Assembly: GCA_000212915.1 (NCBI GenBank)
Contig: CM001167.1
Span: forward strand, 2,906,780-2,970,779
Direction: 5' to 3'
Length of the DNA stretch: 64,000 nt
Origin: Bacteroides coprosuis DSM 18011
GTDB taxonomy: Bacteria; Bacteroidota; Bacteroidia; Bacteroidales; Bacteroidaceae
Shown: positions 8,202 through 16,969 of the stretch, one piece after another
Numbering within the stretch: the first letter of the stretch is position 1
How the letters are laid out: the number at the start of each line of letters is the position of its first letter
Notes under the pieces: generated by a model
What the model saw: only the letters and a program-made list of their open reading frames with translations
The model's database searches: none
Told to the model about the DNA's origin: nothing
Translations under genes and position numbers: made by a program

Positions 8202-10340
8202 TTAGAAATATAAATAACGATTATCAATGATCACAGCCTTTTCAATAAGGTCTTGTAAAATAGTACGTCCGTTAGCAAAATACATCATTTCACTTTCGAT
8301 TCTAGTACGTTCTACTGTTGCATCTACTTCTTCTTCAGATTTATCACGATTCAATAGATTCAACACCATTACTGAGGCGTTGCCTTTAATTGGGCCACTC
8401 AATACACCTTCCTTAGCTACAGCAGCATAACCACTCACAACAGGTTCACTTGAATTCGTTTTAGAGATAAATGCTGGAGAGTTAAATGTGACATGCTTAA
8501 TAGTATCTACTACAGCATTTTCAATAGAAGCTACATCTGAAATAGATTTAGCATTAACAGAAGCTATTTGATTTTCAAGATATTCAGCTTTCTTATTATT
8601 CAACACTAAATTCTTAAGACCATCCTTTACATAGCTTAACGGACGATAGCCTGCTGGAATAATATCTGTTAGGCCTACTACAAGAAGATGATCACCTTCA
8701 CCACATTCATAGATATTTGAAACCTGACCAGTCTTAGAGTCAAAGATCCATCTGACAGCCTCTTTAGTAGAGGAAATATTACCTACTGTATGCATAGAGG
8801 TAGTTAGCTCTTGTGTAGAAACACTATAACCAGCTTCTTCAGCATTGTCGATCATAGATTGAACTGTAGAGTTCTCTGCTACGAATTGACTGAAATCATT
8901 ATAAGCTTTATTAGCTGTCTCACTACTAATTTCCATAGTTCTTTTCACTACAGCTAATTTGTATTTATCCTTAAAGACTTTACGATCAACCAACTGCAGA
9001 ATAATATTACCTGACTGAACAGGTAATGATTTAATTTCGTTTGGTTGCATTGTAGATAATGTATTGTAAAGCACAAATTGTTCTTGATTTGCGATTGTGT
9101 TTTCTGAAATCCAGAATGCTTCAGATGGCTGTTGTTCTTCCTCTGCTATAGATTTAAAACTTGCACCATTATTTAAAGCATTAACAATACTATCAGACTT
9201 TTTAACTAACGCATCTGCTTCAAGACCCTGAATTTGCAACATTCTAAACTGAACAGAGTCTGGTAAATTCTTTTTATCCACTACTTTTACCGCGTTAATT
9301 GTGGCATCTTGAGCATTCGTATAAGGTCCAAAAGTATCACCAACCGATGTTTCTTTGACATGAGCAATAACATCTTCAGGATACAATTCCAAACTCAAAT
9401 AAACATCATTATATGGAATGTTTGAACCCGAAGTATTATTTATAATTGAAGCATAGTTATCTTTTTCATTGCGTAATAGCTCAGCATATTCAGATACTTC
9501 TTGTTCTAGAGCTTCAACGTCTGCAACACTAGGATTAATCTTAACATCAATATATTTTACTTGACGTGACTCCGTATCTTGCTTAAACATTTCTTTTTTA
9601 GCATCATACTCTTTTTGAAGATCTGCATCGGTAACCTGTACCTTAGAATCATCAACACTTGTGAAAGGAATAAGTGCAGCTGTTAGATTAGCCTGATTTA
9701 ATCTACCCTCAATTCCTGATTCGACCTCTACTTTATTTGTACCGAATGCGGATCCAACCAAAGCCATGTATTTTTCTGCAAGTTTTTCTTGAATCAATGA
9801 TTTTTCAACAAAAGCCCATAAAGCGTGCAACTGTTGCATGCTTCCCATATAGTTGGGATCAATACCAGCCGTCTTACTTAGTTTTGCATATTCTGCTAAG
9901 AACATAAATAGTTTATCCTTATCAAAACGTCCTGTTTGTTCATTAAAAAACATAGGTACAATTCTGAATGTAGGGTTAACTCCTTGATCAAGGATATTAT
10001 TAAGTTCTGCTTTAGTCACAACCAAACCAAGTTTGTCTGCTTCATTAGCGATAACTTGATTACTTACATAAGTATTCCAAACCATATCTTTAATTTGGTT
10101 TGTTTCCATTTCACTTAATGAGTTTCTACCAGAAAAGCCTTTTTGAATATTAGTATATTCATCAACTAATAACTGATATTCAGAGATAGAAAGAGCTTTA
10201 CCATCTACTTCACCCACATCATGTGGCTGTCTAGGTTGAAATACCTTTAATGCATCACCTGCGATGAATGCAAAAAGTGCTAAAGCGATCGCTCCGACCA
10301 AAAGAGGCCCTTTGGATCTAATGTTTTGTAGTGTTGCCAT
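8202..10340 (-). CDS. PpiD/SurA-like peptidyl-prolyl isomerase chaperone
   Basis: A 712-residue membrane-anchored periplasmic folding factor. One N-terminal transmembrane helix follows a short basic stretch (MATLQNIRSKGPLLVGAIAL). Next come a SurA-like N-terminal domain (DVGEVDGKALSISEYQ, about 40-190) and parvulin-type segments: one with VQFRMLQIQG around 365 and a second, more diverged, with IYECGEGDHLLVVGLTDI around 550. Large proteins of this design are standard in Bacteroidota and annotated as SurA-N or PpiD. It presumably assists outer-membrane protein folding, which fits its place after lptC and the OMP gene. Whether the isomerase site is active cannot be judged here. Confidence 0.9.
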   Translation of the reverse strand: MATLQNIRSKGPLLVGAIALALFAFIAGDALKVFQPRQPHDVGEVDGKALSISEYQLLVDEYTNIQKGFSGRNSLSEMETNQIKDMVWNTYVSNQVIANEADKLGLVVTKAELNNILDQGVNPTFRIVPMFFNEQTGRFDKDKLFMFLAEYAKLSKTAGIDPNYMGSMQQLHALWAFVEKSLIQEKLAEKYMALVGSAFGTNKVEVESGIEGRLNQANLTAALIPFTSVDDSKVQVTDADLQKEYDAKKEMFKQDTESRQVKYIDVKINPSVADVEALEQEVSEYAELLRNEKDNYASIINNTSGSNIPYNDVYLSLELYPEDVIAHVKETSVGDTFGPYTNAQDATINAVKVVDKKNLPDSVQFRMLQIQGLEADALVKKSDSIVNALNNGASFKSIAEEEQQPSEAFWISENTIANQEQFVLYNTLSTMQPNEIKSLPVQSGNIILQLVDRKVFKDKYKLAVVKRTMEISSETANKAYNDFSQFVAENSTVQSMIDNAEEAGYSVSTQELTTSMHTVGNISSTKEAVRWIFDSKTGQVSNIYECGEGDHLLVVGLTDIIPAGYRPLSYVKDGLKNLVLNNKKAEYLENQIASVNAKSISDVASIENAVVDTIKHVTFNSPAFISKTNSSEPVVSGYAAVAKEGVLSGPIKGNASVMVLNLLNRDKSEEEVDATVERTRIESEMMYFANGRTILQDLIEKAVIIDNRYLYF

Positions 10341-10452
10341 TTTTAATTTATACTATTTTTGTTTTTTATTAATCATGTATATAAGCGCACGAAGATACAA
10401 AAAAACCATACACGCGTCTAAGTTATAGACAATAAATATTTCAACAAAGTGC

Positions 10453-11712
10453 TTATTCTATTATATTTAAACGCACCAGCTCTATTTTATTGGTTGTTAC
10501 TTTCAGTGTTTTAAATTGAAATTTATTAATTATTATCACTTCGTGTAACTTAGGCAGACTTTGATAAAAATGTAAAATAAGACCTCCAATTGTTAAATAC
10601 TCATCAGATTCAGGTAAGTCAAGATCAAACATTTCATTTACTTTTTCAATTTCCAACCGTGCAGATAAAATAAATTCAACATCATTTATTTTTTTACACA
10701 CAAAGGTGGATGTATCATGTTCATCTTCTATATCTCCAAATATCTCTTCAACAAGATCTTCCAAAGAAACAATTCCGGATGTTCCCCCAAACTCATCGAC
10801 AACCACAGCAATGGTCTTCTTCAAAGTCATAAAGAGTTTCATTAATTTATGAGCAGCCATAGTATCGGGTACTATAGGAACTTCTTGAACTCTTTTCTGC
10901 CAGTCCGACTTAGTTCGAAACATTTCAGAGGAGTGAATATAGCCTACTACCTTATCAATATTTTCATCATAAATAATAATCTTAGAAAGTCCTGTTTCAA
11001 TGAAGATATTCATTAAATCTTCTTGCGAGGCCTTCACATCCAATGCTACAATTTCTGTACGTGGAACCATACAGTCTCTTATTTTTATAGCCGAGAAATC
11101 AAGAGCATTTTGAAATATTTGAACTTCATTTTCAATCTCATCCTTGCTTTCAATGTTTTCAATTCCCGACTGAATAAAGTAGTCAAGATCAATTTTAGAG
11201 AAAGCTTTATTAGAAACTTCTTTATTTACTTTTACACCAAAGACTCTCAACAATAAATAAGACAAAGTTGATGCCAGCAAAGAAATCGGATAAAGGATAA
11301 TATAACATAAGAATAGAGGAAAGGCTAATACCTTAAGGACTAAATTGGGATTAATCTTAAAAAGGGTTTTAGGTAAAAACTCTCCTGTAAATAAGATAAT
11401 GATAGTTGATAAGATAGTTTGAATCAGCATTTTTAAAAACTGATTAGAAACTAAAGCATCAAGAAATAAATAGTTTAAGACATAAGTCATCAAAATCCCA
11501 TAGATAACAAGTGCTATATTATTACCGACCAACATTGTGGAAATGAAGTTATTGGGATTATTGAAAAACAAGGATAGTATCTTAGAACTAAATCCTTTCC
11601 CCTTTTCCATTTCAAAGCGTAACTTATCCACAGACACAAATGCAATCTCCATTCCTGAAAAGAATGCAGAGAATAACATTGTAAGTAGAAGTAGTAATAT
11701 TATAGTTGCCAT
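10453..11712 (-). CDS. CorC/HlyC-type CBS-domain membrane protein (GldE-like)
   Basis: A 419-residue protein with a DUF21/CNNM membrane domain (residues 1-165, three to four hydrophobic helices; MEIAFVSVDKLR near 21 is the conserved CNNM start). A tandem CBS pair follows (about 205-325, with IRDCMVPRTEIVALD and VVDEFGGTSGIVSLEDLVEE), then a C-terminal CorC_HlyC domain (about 335-415). Relatives are linked to Mg/Co homeostasis, and in gliding Bacteroidota to GldE. No other gliding gene is present here, so I leave the symbol empty. Its start overlaps the lptC stop by one base. Confidence 0.9.
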   Translation of the reverse strand: MATIILLLLLTMLFSAFFSGMEIAFVSVDKLRFEMEKGKGFSSKILSLFFNNPNNFISTMLVGNNIALVIYGILMTYVLNYLFLDALVSNQFLKMLIQTILSTIIILFTGEFLPKTLFKINPNLVLKVLAFPLFLCYIILYPISLLASTLSYLLLRVFGVKVNKEVSNKAFSKIDLDYFIQSGIENIESKDEIENEVQIFQNALDFSAIKIRDCMVPRTEIVALDVKASQEDLMNIFIETGLSKIIIYDENIDKVVGYIHSSEMFRTKSDWQKRVQEVPIVPDTMAAHKLMKLFMTLKKTIAVVVDEFGGTSGIVSLEDLVEEIFGDIEDEHDTSTFVCKKINDVEFILSARLEIEKVNEMFDLDLPESDEYLTIGGLILHFYQSLPKLHEVIIINKFQFKTLKVTTNKIELVRLNIIE

Positions 11713-12341
11713 TAGTTATTTATTGAATCTGAATCTTTTTTCGCCTCATTTAAGTCTACATAACCAATTCCTGTTGGCTTTCTAATTGTATATACCTCTA
11801 ATCGTTGATCAGCATCAAAACCGATTCCATGGAAAATATTATCTCCATCCTCAATCGTAATATACTCATCTGAATAGACTTTTTCAGTTTGTTGATTCCA
11901 ATATAACAAATTTGTTGTAAATGTGGAACCTTTTAAATTTACAATTTTAACATTACCTCGAAGCTCCCATAGACGATCTTTATCATAAAAATAAGCTGTA
12001 TCAGCATCAATTTGGGCATCAATTCGAAGCAAACTATCAAATCTCTCAAGATGTATTTTTTTTTCGAAAGACCAATAGGAAGGCTCAGCTTTATCAAAGA
12101 TAAGCCACTCTCCTGCCAATATTCGATAACGGATAACTCCTGAATCTGAAACTAGAGATTCAACACCAATTGTATTCAATAATGGCAAGGAATCTCTATT
12201 TGTTATTTTATCTGCTAAGTTATCCTTCTTCCTAGTACAAGATGAAGACGCGAATATCAAAAAAAGCATAACAGTGACTGAAAGAGTCACTGTTATGCTT
12301 TTTATAAATGTGTTTTTTGTATTGTTTTTATTCAAAAACAT
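11712..12341 (-). CDS. lptC: LPS export protein LptC
   Basis: A 209-residue predicted lipoprotein with a long N-terminus: basic NKNNTKNTFIK, hydrophobic core, and lipobox FASSSC with Cys35. The mature LptC/OstA-like region contains DTAYFYDKDRLWELRGNVKI and NLLYWNQQTEKVYSDEYI, strand-rich repeats found in LptA/LptC proteins that bridge LPS from the inner-membrane LptBFG pump. The coding region for residues 13-27 contains a perfect 19-bp hairpin resembling an intrinsic terminator. A shorter product starting at Met25 (ATG at 12269) is possible but would have a poor signal peptide, so I keep the first ATG. Confidence 0.87.
   Translation of the reverse strand: MFLNKNNTKNTFIKSITVTLSVTVMLFLIFASSSCTRKKDNLADKITNRDSLPLLNTIGVESLVSDSGVIRYRILAGEWLIFDKAEPSYWSFEKKIHLERFDSLLRIDAQIDADTAYFYDKDRLWELRGNVKIVNLKGSTFTTNLLYWNQQTEKVYSDEYITIEDGDNIFHGIGFDADQRLEVYTIRKPTGIGYVDLNEAKKDSDSINN
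12259..12303 (-). terminator. Terminator-like hairpin inside the lptC 5' coding region
   Basis: Two perfect 19-base arms (AAAAAGCATAACAGTGACT and its exact complement) with a five-base loop, ending on the minus strand in seven T residues. It begins 45 bases downstream of the stop of the preceding TPR gene, a normal place for a terminator, yet lies inside the lptC reading frame over the signal-peptide codons. It may terminate or attenuate transcription between the TPR gene and lptC. Confidence 0.7.
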
Positions 12342-12347
12342 ACTAGT

Positions 12348-13673
12348 TTATCTAATAGTTGTTGATTCTCCAATCCATCCACCTATAGTTATTGAATCAC
12401 CTGCTTTATAACCTAACATAAATAGATCTTGAGCAGTTGGTGTGTATTGAGAATAAACTCTAATTAACTCATTAGCTTCATTTGCCACACTTGAATCGAC
12501 AGCCTTAGCTCTTTGCAACTTATCGATTACCAAGAAATAAGTACACTTATTTAAAACTGCTTCATCACTCCAGTTTGGACTTGAAGCATAAAGTTTTGCG
12601 ATAAGTATATAAGCTGATCCATTATTAGGGTCAAAACCTAATGCTTTAAGTGCATAACTTCTAGCTTGACTATATCTTTTACCTGCAAAAAGGAATGTAG
12701 CTGCATAATAAGCTTTTTCTGCTTTTTTAGCTGGCTCTACTTCTAGACCCATAGCTTCATCAATAAATTTAATTGTTTCATTGATATCTCCTTTTTTATA
12801 AGATCTCATAGCGCAACCCATCGCTGCCTCAGCAGTTGGTTCAATCTGGTATGAATAAAAAGATGCCTGAGCGTAAGCTTCTTGATCTCTACATTTAAGG
12901 CTTTCCATAACAGATATTACTTGTTTCAAGTACTCAATGTTATCTTTGTTTTCTTCTACCTTAGGAGCATAAATATCTTGTAAAGATTGACAGTCTGCAG
13001 CTCCACTATTAATGAAAAGAGCAGTCAAACTATTTTTGGTATCTTCGTAAGCTTTTTTATAGACATCTTTTGTACTCGTTTCTATTGCTTCCTCAGCAAG
13101 CTGACTTGCAAATAAATAGTCATTTACAAATGATTCTTTAAAAGTTGCATCAGTTTGAAGTTTAGCTAAAGAAAGGTTTACTAGATAAAACAAAACAGCT
13201 GGCTGAGAATCAGCTTTCTCTGCTAATACTGATTTTTTAGTCCAATCATAAGCCAAGTTATAATCAGGATTAGTACTGTATGTTAGATAATCTATCACTT
13301 TAAGTCCGAGTGCTGCATCAACAGAAGGGATATTAGTTACTCCTTTTTCATTAAATTGAGGAATATACTCCATACGAGAATCATGAAGTTGCATCAACTC
13401 ATCAAAATATTTAGTATAATCTGCAGAGCTCTTTTCTGCCTTATCCAAGAAACTAGTTAAGATTTTGAAACCATCGGTAAAAGTATAATAACGTAGTAGA
13501 GGACAATCTTTTATTACCTCTTTCCATGGTTCATAAGCATCTTTGTAGTTTCCAACCTTAACGGCTTCGTGTGAAATACTACTATTCGATAGACATTTCT
13601 CATCTACCTGTGCGGAGACATTGGTAACTCCTAACAGTAGTAATACAACAGCTAATAGTTTTGTAATCTTCAT
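12348..13673 (-). CDS. Secreted tetratricopeptide-repeat protein
   Basis: A 441-residue protein with a cleavable signal peptide (MKITKLLAVVLLLLGVTNVSAQ). The mature part is helical: TPR-like units lie at about 27-60 (AVKVGNYKDAYEPWKEVIKD) and 275-380 (AAMGCAMRSYKKGDINETIK, AAYYAATFLFAGKRYSQARS, GSAYILIAKLYASSP). It is probably periplasmic, a scaffold or assembly factor. It lies six bases before lptC and 33 after the OMP gene. No enzymatic motif is visible; the exact role is unknown. Confidence 0.82.
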   Translation of the reverse strand: MKITKLLAVVLLLLGVTNVSAQVDEKCLSNSSISHEAVKVGNYKDAYEPWKEVIKDCPLLRYYTFTDGFKILTSFLDKAEKSSADYTKYFDELMQLHDSRMEYIPQFNEKGVTNIPSVDAALGLKVIDYLTYSTNPDYNLAYDWTKKSVLAEKADSQPAVLFYLVNLSLAKLQTDATFKESFVNDYLFASQLAEEAIETSTKDVYKKAYEDTKNSLTALFINSGAADCQSLQDIYAPKVEENKDNIEYLKQVISVMESLKCRDQEAYAQASFYSYQIEPTAEAAMGCAMRSYKKGDINETIKFIDEAMGLEVEPAKKAEKAYYAATFLFAGKRYSQARSYALKALGFDPNNGSAYILIAKLYASSPNWSDEAVLNKCTYFLVIDKLQRAKAVDSSVANEANELIRVYSQYTPTAQDLFMLGYKAGDSITIGGWIGESTTIR

Positions 13674-13706
13674 CTTAAGTTATATTTATTTACGTACTTT
13701 TATTCT

Positions 13707-14951
13707 TTAAATCTTACGTTTTGCAAACCATCTTTCATTAAAGACTAAGCCTACATTTATTCTTAAATAATTCTCTTTTAAGAAATTGTCTGATCTACCA
13801 TCTATACGGATATATTGAGCAGAGACATTTAATTGAGATTTTACTTTAGGGATTGGTAGACCTATCCCTGCACTAACGCCATATTCCCTTGCAGCACGCT
13901 TCCCTTCAATTTTATAATAAGGATCAGCATAATACATACCTACTCTATATTTTATTCTTGCAAAGTAGTTTCTTGCAAAGATATTAGGAGAGTATTCTGC
14001 ACCAACAGATATTCTGTTGTAATCAAGGTAAGCATCCGTTTTATCATAATATTTAGCTTTACTCCACTTTTGATGTAATAAATCTAAAGATACTAATAAT
14101 TTTTTATTCCAATTATAAGCTACTCCTAAACCAAAGCTACTAGGTAAGTCAAATTTAGAAGAGCCTTCTTTCAATACTTGATGATTGAAAACGGTAGTTG
14201 TTTCAGTATCATTAGACATACTCATTTTAGGAGTATAAACAGCTCCAATTGTTAATTCATCATCTTTCCCAATAGGATATGAATACTGAGCTCCAAAATC
14301 AATTTTAGCACTTTTTAGAGATACTTTATCATTATAAGCCTTTCTCTTATCACTTTCTGATGCATTCGGGAAATACATAGAGATATTATGCGTTATTGAT
14401 CCCCACAAGAATGAAACGTTAGCCCCAACAGACAAACCCTTAATTGGATTCAAACCGATACCTGTATAGAATTGATGCAAACCTCCATTGCCTTTATGCG
14501 TAAAAGCGACATTAGCTTCGGGGTCATCTTCATTAACCCTACCTTCAACAATTTGATATCCAACATTTGAAAAGGGAAGAAGTCCTACACTCATAGCCAT
14601 CCATTTTTTTAGACGAAACTGAACAGCGAGATAATCTAAACTAGAGTTTTTAGCATTTAACTTTGTCGAGCCATCATCAATGTTTGCGTTTTGGAAACTG
14701 ACACCTCCCTCAAACAAAAAAGTAAGAGAGTCCATTGCTGTATATGAAGCTGGGTTTAAGAGGTTTATTTGTGAGTTGTCACGCAACGCAAAACCAACGC
14801 CACCCATAGCTTTACTTTTACTTGACCCAAGATCAGTTAACTGACCTAAGCCGTATCGTGTATAGGGAGAGTTTGTGTTATTCTGCGCTAAAGCAACTCC
14901 CGAAAATAGAGTGACTATTACAGCACATACTATTTTGTTTATTCGTCCCAT
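13707..14951 (-). CDS. Outer-membrane beta-barrel protein
   Basis: A 414-residue protein with a signal peptide (residues 1-22, ending VALAQ). The mature start [15 protein letters not shown] and the following [20 protein letters not shown] are characteristic of Bacteroidota outer-membrane proteins related to the FadL/PorV-like group. The rest is rich in alternating aromatic and small residues, as expected for beta strands, and the protein ends in the basic segment [12 protein letters not shown]. Its start overlaps the end of coaX by 13 bases. The transported substrate, if any, is unknown. Confidence 0.82.
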   Translation of the reverse strand: MGRINKIVCAVIVTLFSGVALAQNNTNSPYTRYGLGQLTDLGSSKSKAMGGVGFALRDNSQINLLNPASYTAMDSLTFLFEGGVSFQNANIDDGSTKLNAKNSSLDYLAVQFRLKKWMAMSVGLLPFSNVGYQIVEGRVNEDDPEANVAFTHKGNGGLHQFYTGIGLNPIKGLSVGANVSFLWGSITHNISMYFPNASESDKRKAYNDKVSLKSAKIDFGAQYSYPIGKDDELTIGAVYTPKMSMSNDTETTTVFNHQVLKEGSSKFDLPSSFGLGVAYNWNKKLLVSLDLLHQKWSKAKYYDKTDAYLDYNRISVGAEYSPNIFARNYFARIKYRVGMYYADPYYKIEGKRAAREYGVSAGIGLPIPKVKSQLNVSAQYIRIDGRSDNFLKENYLRINVGLVFNERWFAKRKI

Positions 14952-15673
14952 TTATTGTAGTTTAATATTCTGTTCAATCCTTTAATAACAAGAAATCTAT
15001 CTGCAAATATGCTACTTTTTAACTTCGTTTCAAAAGAAAAGTCATTACCACCCGTTAAAAAAACCAAAAGATTAGGATACTGGATACTCATTCGTTCCAC
15101 ATAACCAAGCATTTCAAACTCAACGCCTTTAAATACTCCTGCTCTAATTGCTTCTTCTGTTGTTTGGCCTAAGGCTTTTATTTCTCCATCAGGATCTACC
15201 AAAGGTAATCTCCCTGTCAAGCTGTGAAGTGCCTGAAGACGCATTCGTATTCCTGGAGAGATATTTCCTCCATGAAATTGGCCTTTATCATCTATAAAAT
15301 CATAAGTTATAGCCGTTCCTGCATCAATCACTAAAATATTTGTATTGGGAAATTCAGTATACGCTCCTACAATACCTGCAACTCTATCATATCCGAGAGT
15401 TTGAGGAGTTTTATACAAAATTGTTATAGGTAGAGGTGTCGTATGATCCAGCCAAATCATAGGTATAGAAAGAGATTTTAGCTTTCGTTCGACTTCTTCT
15501 GTCAAGTCTATAACTGTAGCTATGATTCCTCTCTTTATAGGATATTTTCGACAAATCTCACACAAATGATCTAGAGACTTATTCGAACAATATAATATAT
15601 CTATAATTGATCCTTCTGGATTAAATACAGCAACCTTAGCTACCGTGTTTCCTATATCAATAATCAGATTCAC
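14939..15673 (-). CDS. coaX: Type III pantothenate kinase
   Basis: A 244-residue enzyme phosphorylating pantothenate in the first step of coenzyme A synthesis. The ASKHA-fold phosphate motif is [10 protein letters not shown] (Asp6). [12 protein letters not shown] and [14 protein letters not shown] are the second and third family motifs, with [11 protein letters not shown] following. It is the first gene of the operon running through lptC to the PpiD-like gene. A TATCTTTG -7 element lies 27 bases upstream. Confidence 0.95.
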   Translation of the reverse strand: MNLIIDIGNTVAKVAVFNPEGSIIDILYCSNKSLDHLCEICRKYPIKRGIIATVIDLTEEVERKLKSLSIPMIWLDHTTPLPITILYKTPQTLGYDRVAGIVGAYTEFPNTNILVIDAGTAITYDFIDDKGQFHGGNISPGIRMRLQALHSLTGRLPLVDPDGEIKALGQTTEEAIRAGVFKGVEFEMLGYVERMSIQYPNLLVFLTGGNDFSFETKLKSSIFADRFLVIKGLNRILNYNKWDE

Positions 15674-15699
15674 TGTCTATCTATAATATTATAAAGTAA

Positions 15700-15707
15700 C
15701 AAAGATA
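15700..15707 (-). promoter_or_regulatory. -7 element upstream of coaX
   Basis: TATCTTTG on the minus strand matches TAnnTTTG and lies 27 bases before the coaX ATG, opposite the divergent DUF4105 promoter. No convincing -33 box. Confidence 0.5.
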
Positions 15708-15773
15708 AGCAAGTTTGAATAAACTAAGAGTGTTATTTAAAATATAATCTCTAAGGTAATGAGAAAATAAGCC

Positions 15774-15781
15774 TATCTTTG
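15774..15781 (+). promoter_or_regulatory. -7 element for the DUF4105 gene
   Basis: TATCTTTG on the plus strand, 22 bases before the ATG at 15803. Its position overlaps the alternative TTG at 15779 and therefore rules that codon out as a start for this promoter. Confidence 0.5.
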
Positions 15782-15802
15782 CTACAAATTAATAGTATAA
15801 TA

Positions 15803-16969
15803 ATGAGAAAAGCACTCCTAACAATATTCTTTTTTAGCTTCTTACTCATTTCCAAAGCTAATACACCCTACCCCTACTCTGACTCAATCCGAATAAGCCT
15901 TCTGACTTGCAGTCCAGGTGATGAAATATATACACTATTTGGACACACTGCTATCAGAGTCACAGTTCCACATACTAATTATGATGAAGTATATAATTAT
16001 GGCATCTTTGATTTTAAAAGTGATCACTTTATCTGGCGATTTGCTCTTGGACACACAGACTACCAATTAGGGAAAGTTCCTTTTGATTATTTTATGTATG
16101 AGTATGATTTCTATAAAAGGAGCGTTTGGGAGCAAGAACTAAATCTAACAATTGAAGAAAAAAGTCGATTAGTCGATGCACTTGAACTTAATTATCAACC
16201 TCAAAATAGGATTTACAGATATAATTTTTTATTTGACAATTGTGCAACTCGACCACTAGACCAAATTATTGGAGCACTACATGAACCCTTACTCCTCCAA
16301 GATGATTCTGACAAAATATATACATTTAGATCCATCATTCATAAGTACACCGAAAACTTTCCATGGAGTCAGTTTGGTATTGACCTCTGCCTTGGAAGTG
16401 ATGCAGATAAAGTGATGTCCATCAAAGACAAAACCTTTATACCTATTGAACTAATGCATATATTGAATCACACAAATTTTGATTCTAAGCCAATCGTAAA
16501 ACCTATAAAAGAGTTATTAAAAACGCCTCATAAAGAAGAAACAATAGCTATTATACCAACCCCTACAATCATATTTTCAACTTTGTTTTTTTTATTTTTC
16601 CTAACCTCTTTATTAGAGTATAAGAAAAAGAAAAGCTATTGGGTTTTGGATACTTTTACTTTTGCAATCTTCGGAGTCGTAGGATGTGTCCTTACTTTCT
16701 TAGCTCTATTTTCAGAGCACCCTACAGTAAGCCCTAATTATCTTATTATTTTATTTCATCCTCTTCATCTCGTTTTAGCTCCATATATTGGATATTTAGA
16801 GAAAAAACAGAAAAAAGTGATCTACCATTATATAAACTTAGGCGTTTTAACACTTTTTATAGTGTTTTTTAGCCTAATTCCTCAAAATTTCGACTTTGCG
16901 ATATTACCTTTGGCAGGATGTTTGTGGTTAAGATCATTAACTAACCTATTAATACATACAAAAAGATGA
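15803..16969 (+). CDS. DUF4105 family membrane protein
   Basis: About 388 residues from the ATG at 15803 (MRKALLTIFFFS); an in-frame TTG at 15779 lies in the probable promoter and is not used here. A signal peptide is followed by a DUF4105 domain with ISLLTCSPGDEIYTLFGHTA and FLFDNCATRPLDQI; the GHT and DNC residues are the conserved His and Cys of this family and suggest a papain-like or lipobox-independent hydrolase core, though no activity is established. The C-terminal 140 residues contain about four or five membrane helices. It overlaps the next gene by four bases (ATGA). Confidence 0.83.
   Translation: MRKALLTIFFFSFLLISKANTPYPYSDSIRISLLTCSPGDEIYTLFGHTAIRVTVPHTNYDEVYNYGIFDFKSDHFIWRFALGHTDYQLGKVPFDYFMYEYDFYKRSVWEQELNLTIEEKSRLVDALELNYQPQNRIYRYNFLFDNCATRPLDQIIGALHEPLLLQDDSDKIYTFRSIIHKYTENFPWSQFGIDLCLGSDADKVMSIKDKTFIPIELMHILNHTNFDSKPIVKPIKELLKTPHKEETIAIIPTPTIIFSTLFFLFFLTSLLEYKKKKSYWVLDTFTFAIFGVVGCVLTFLALFSEHPTVSPNYLIILFHPLHLVLAPYIGYLEKKQKKVIYHYINLGVLTLFIVFFSLIPQNFDFAILPLAGCLWLRSLTNLLIHTKR

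Noticed and set aside
10390-10397. TATCTTCG as the promoter of the PpiD-like gene
   Set aside because: One mismatch to TAnnTTTG and no -33 box; the gene may simply be read from the upstream operon, so it is not listed as a feature.
15779-15802. Upstream TTG start for the DUF4105 gene
   Set aside because: It overlaps the TATCTTTG -7 element, so it would not be transcribed, and the ATG at 15803 gives a normal signal peptide.
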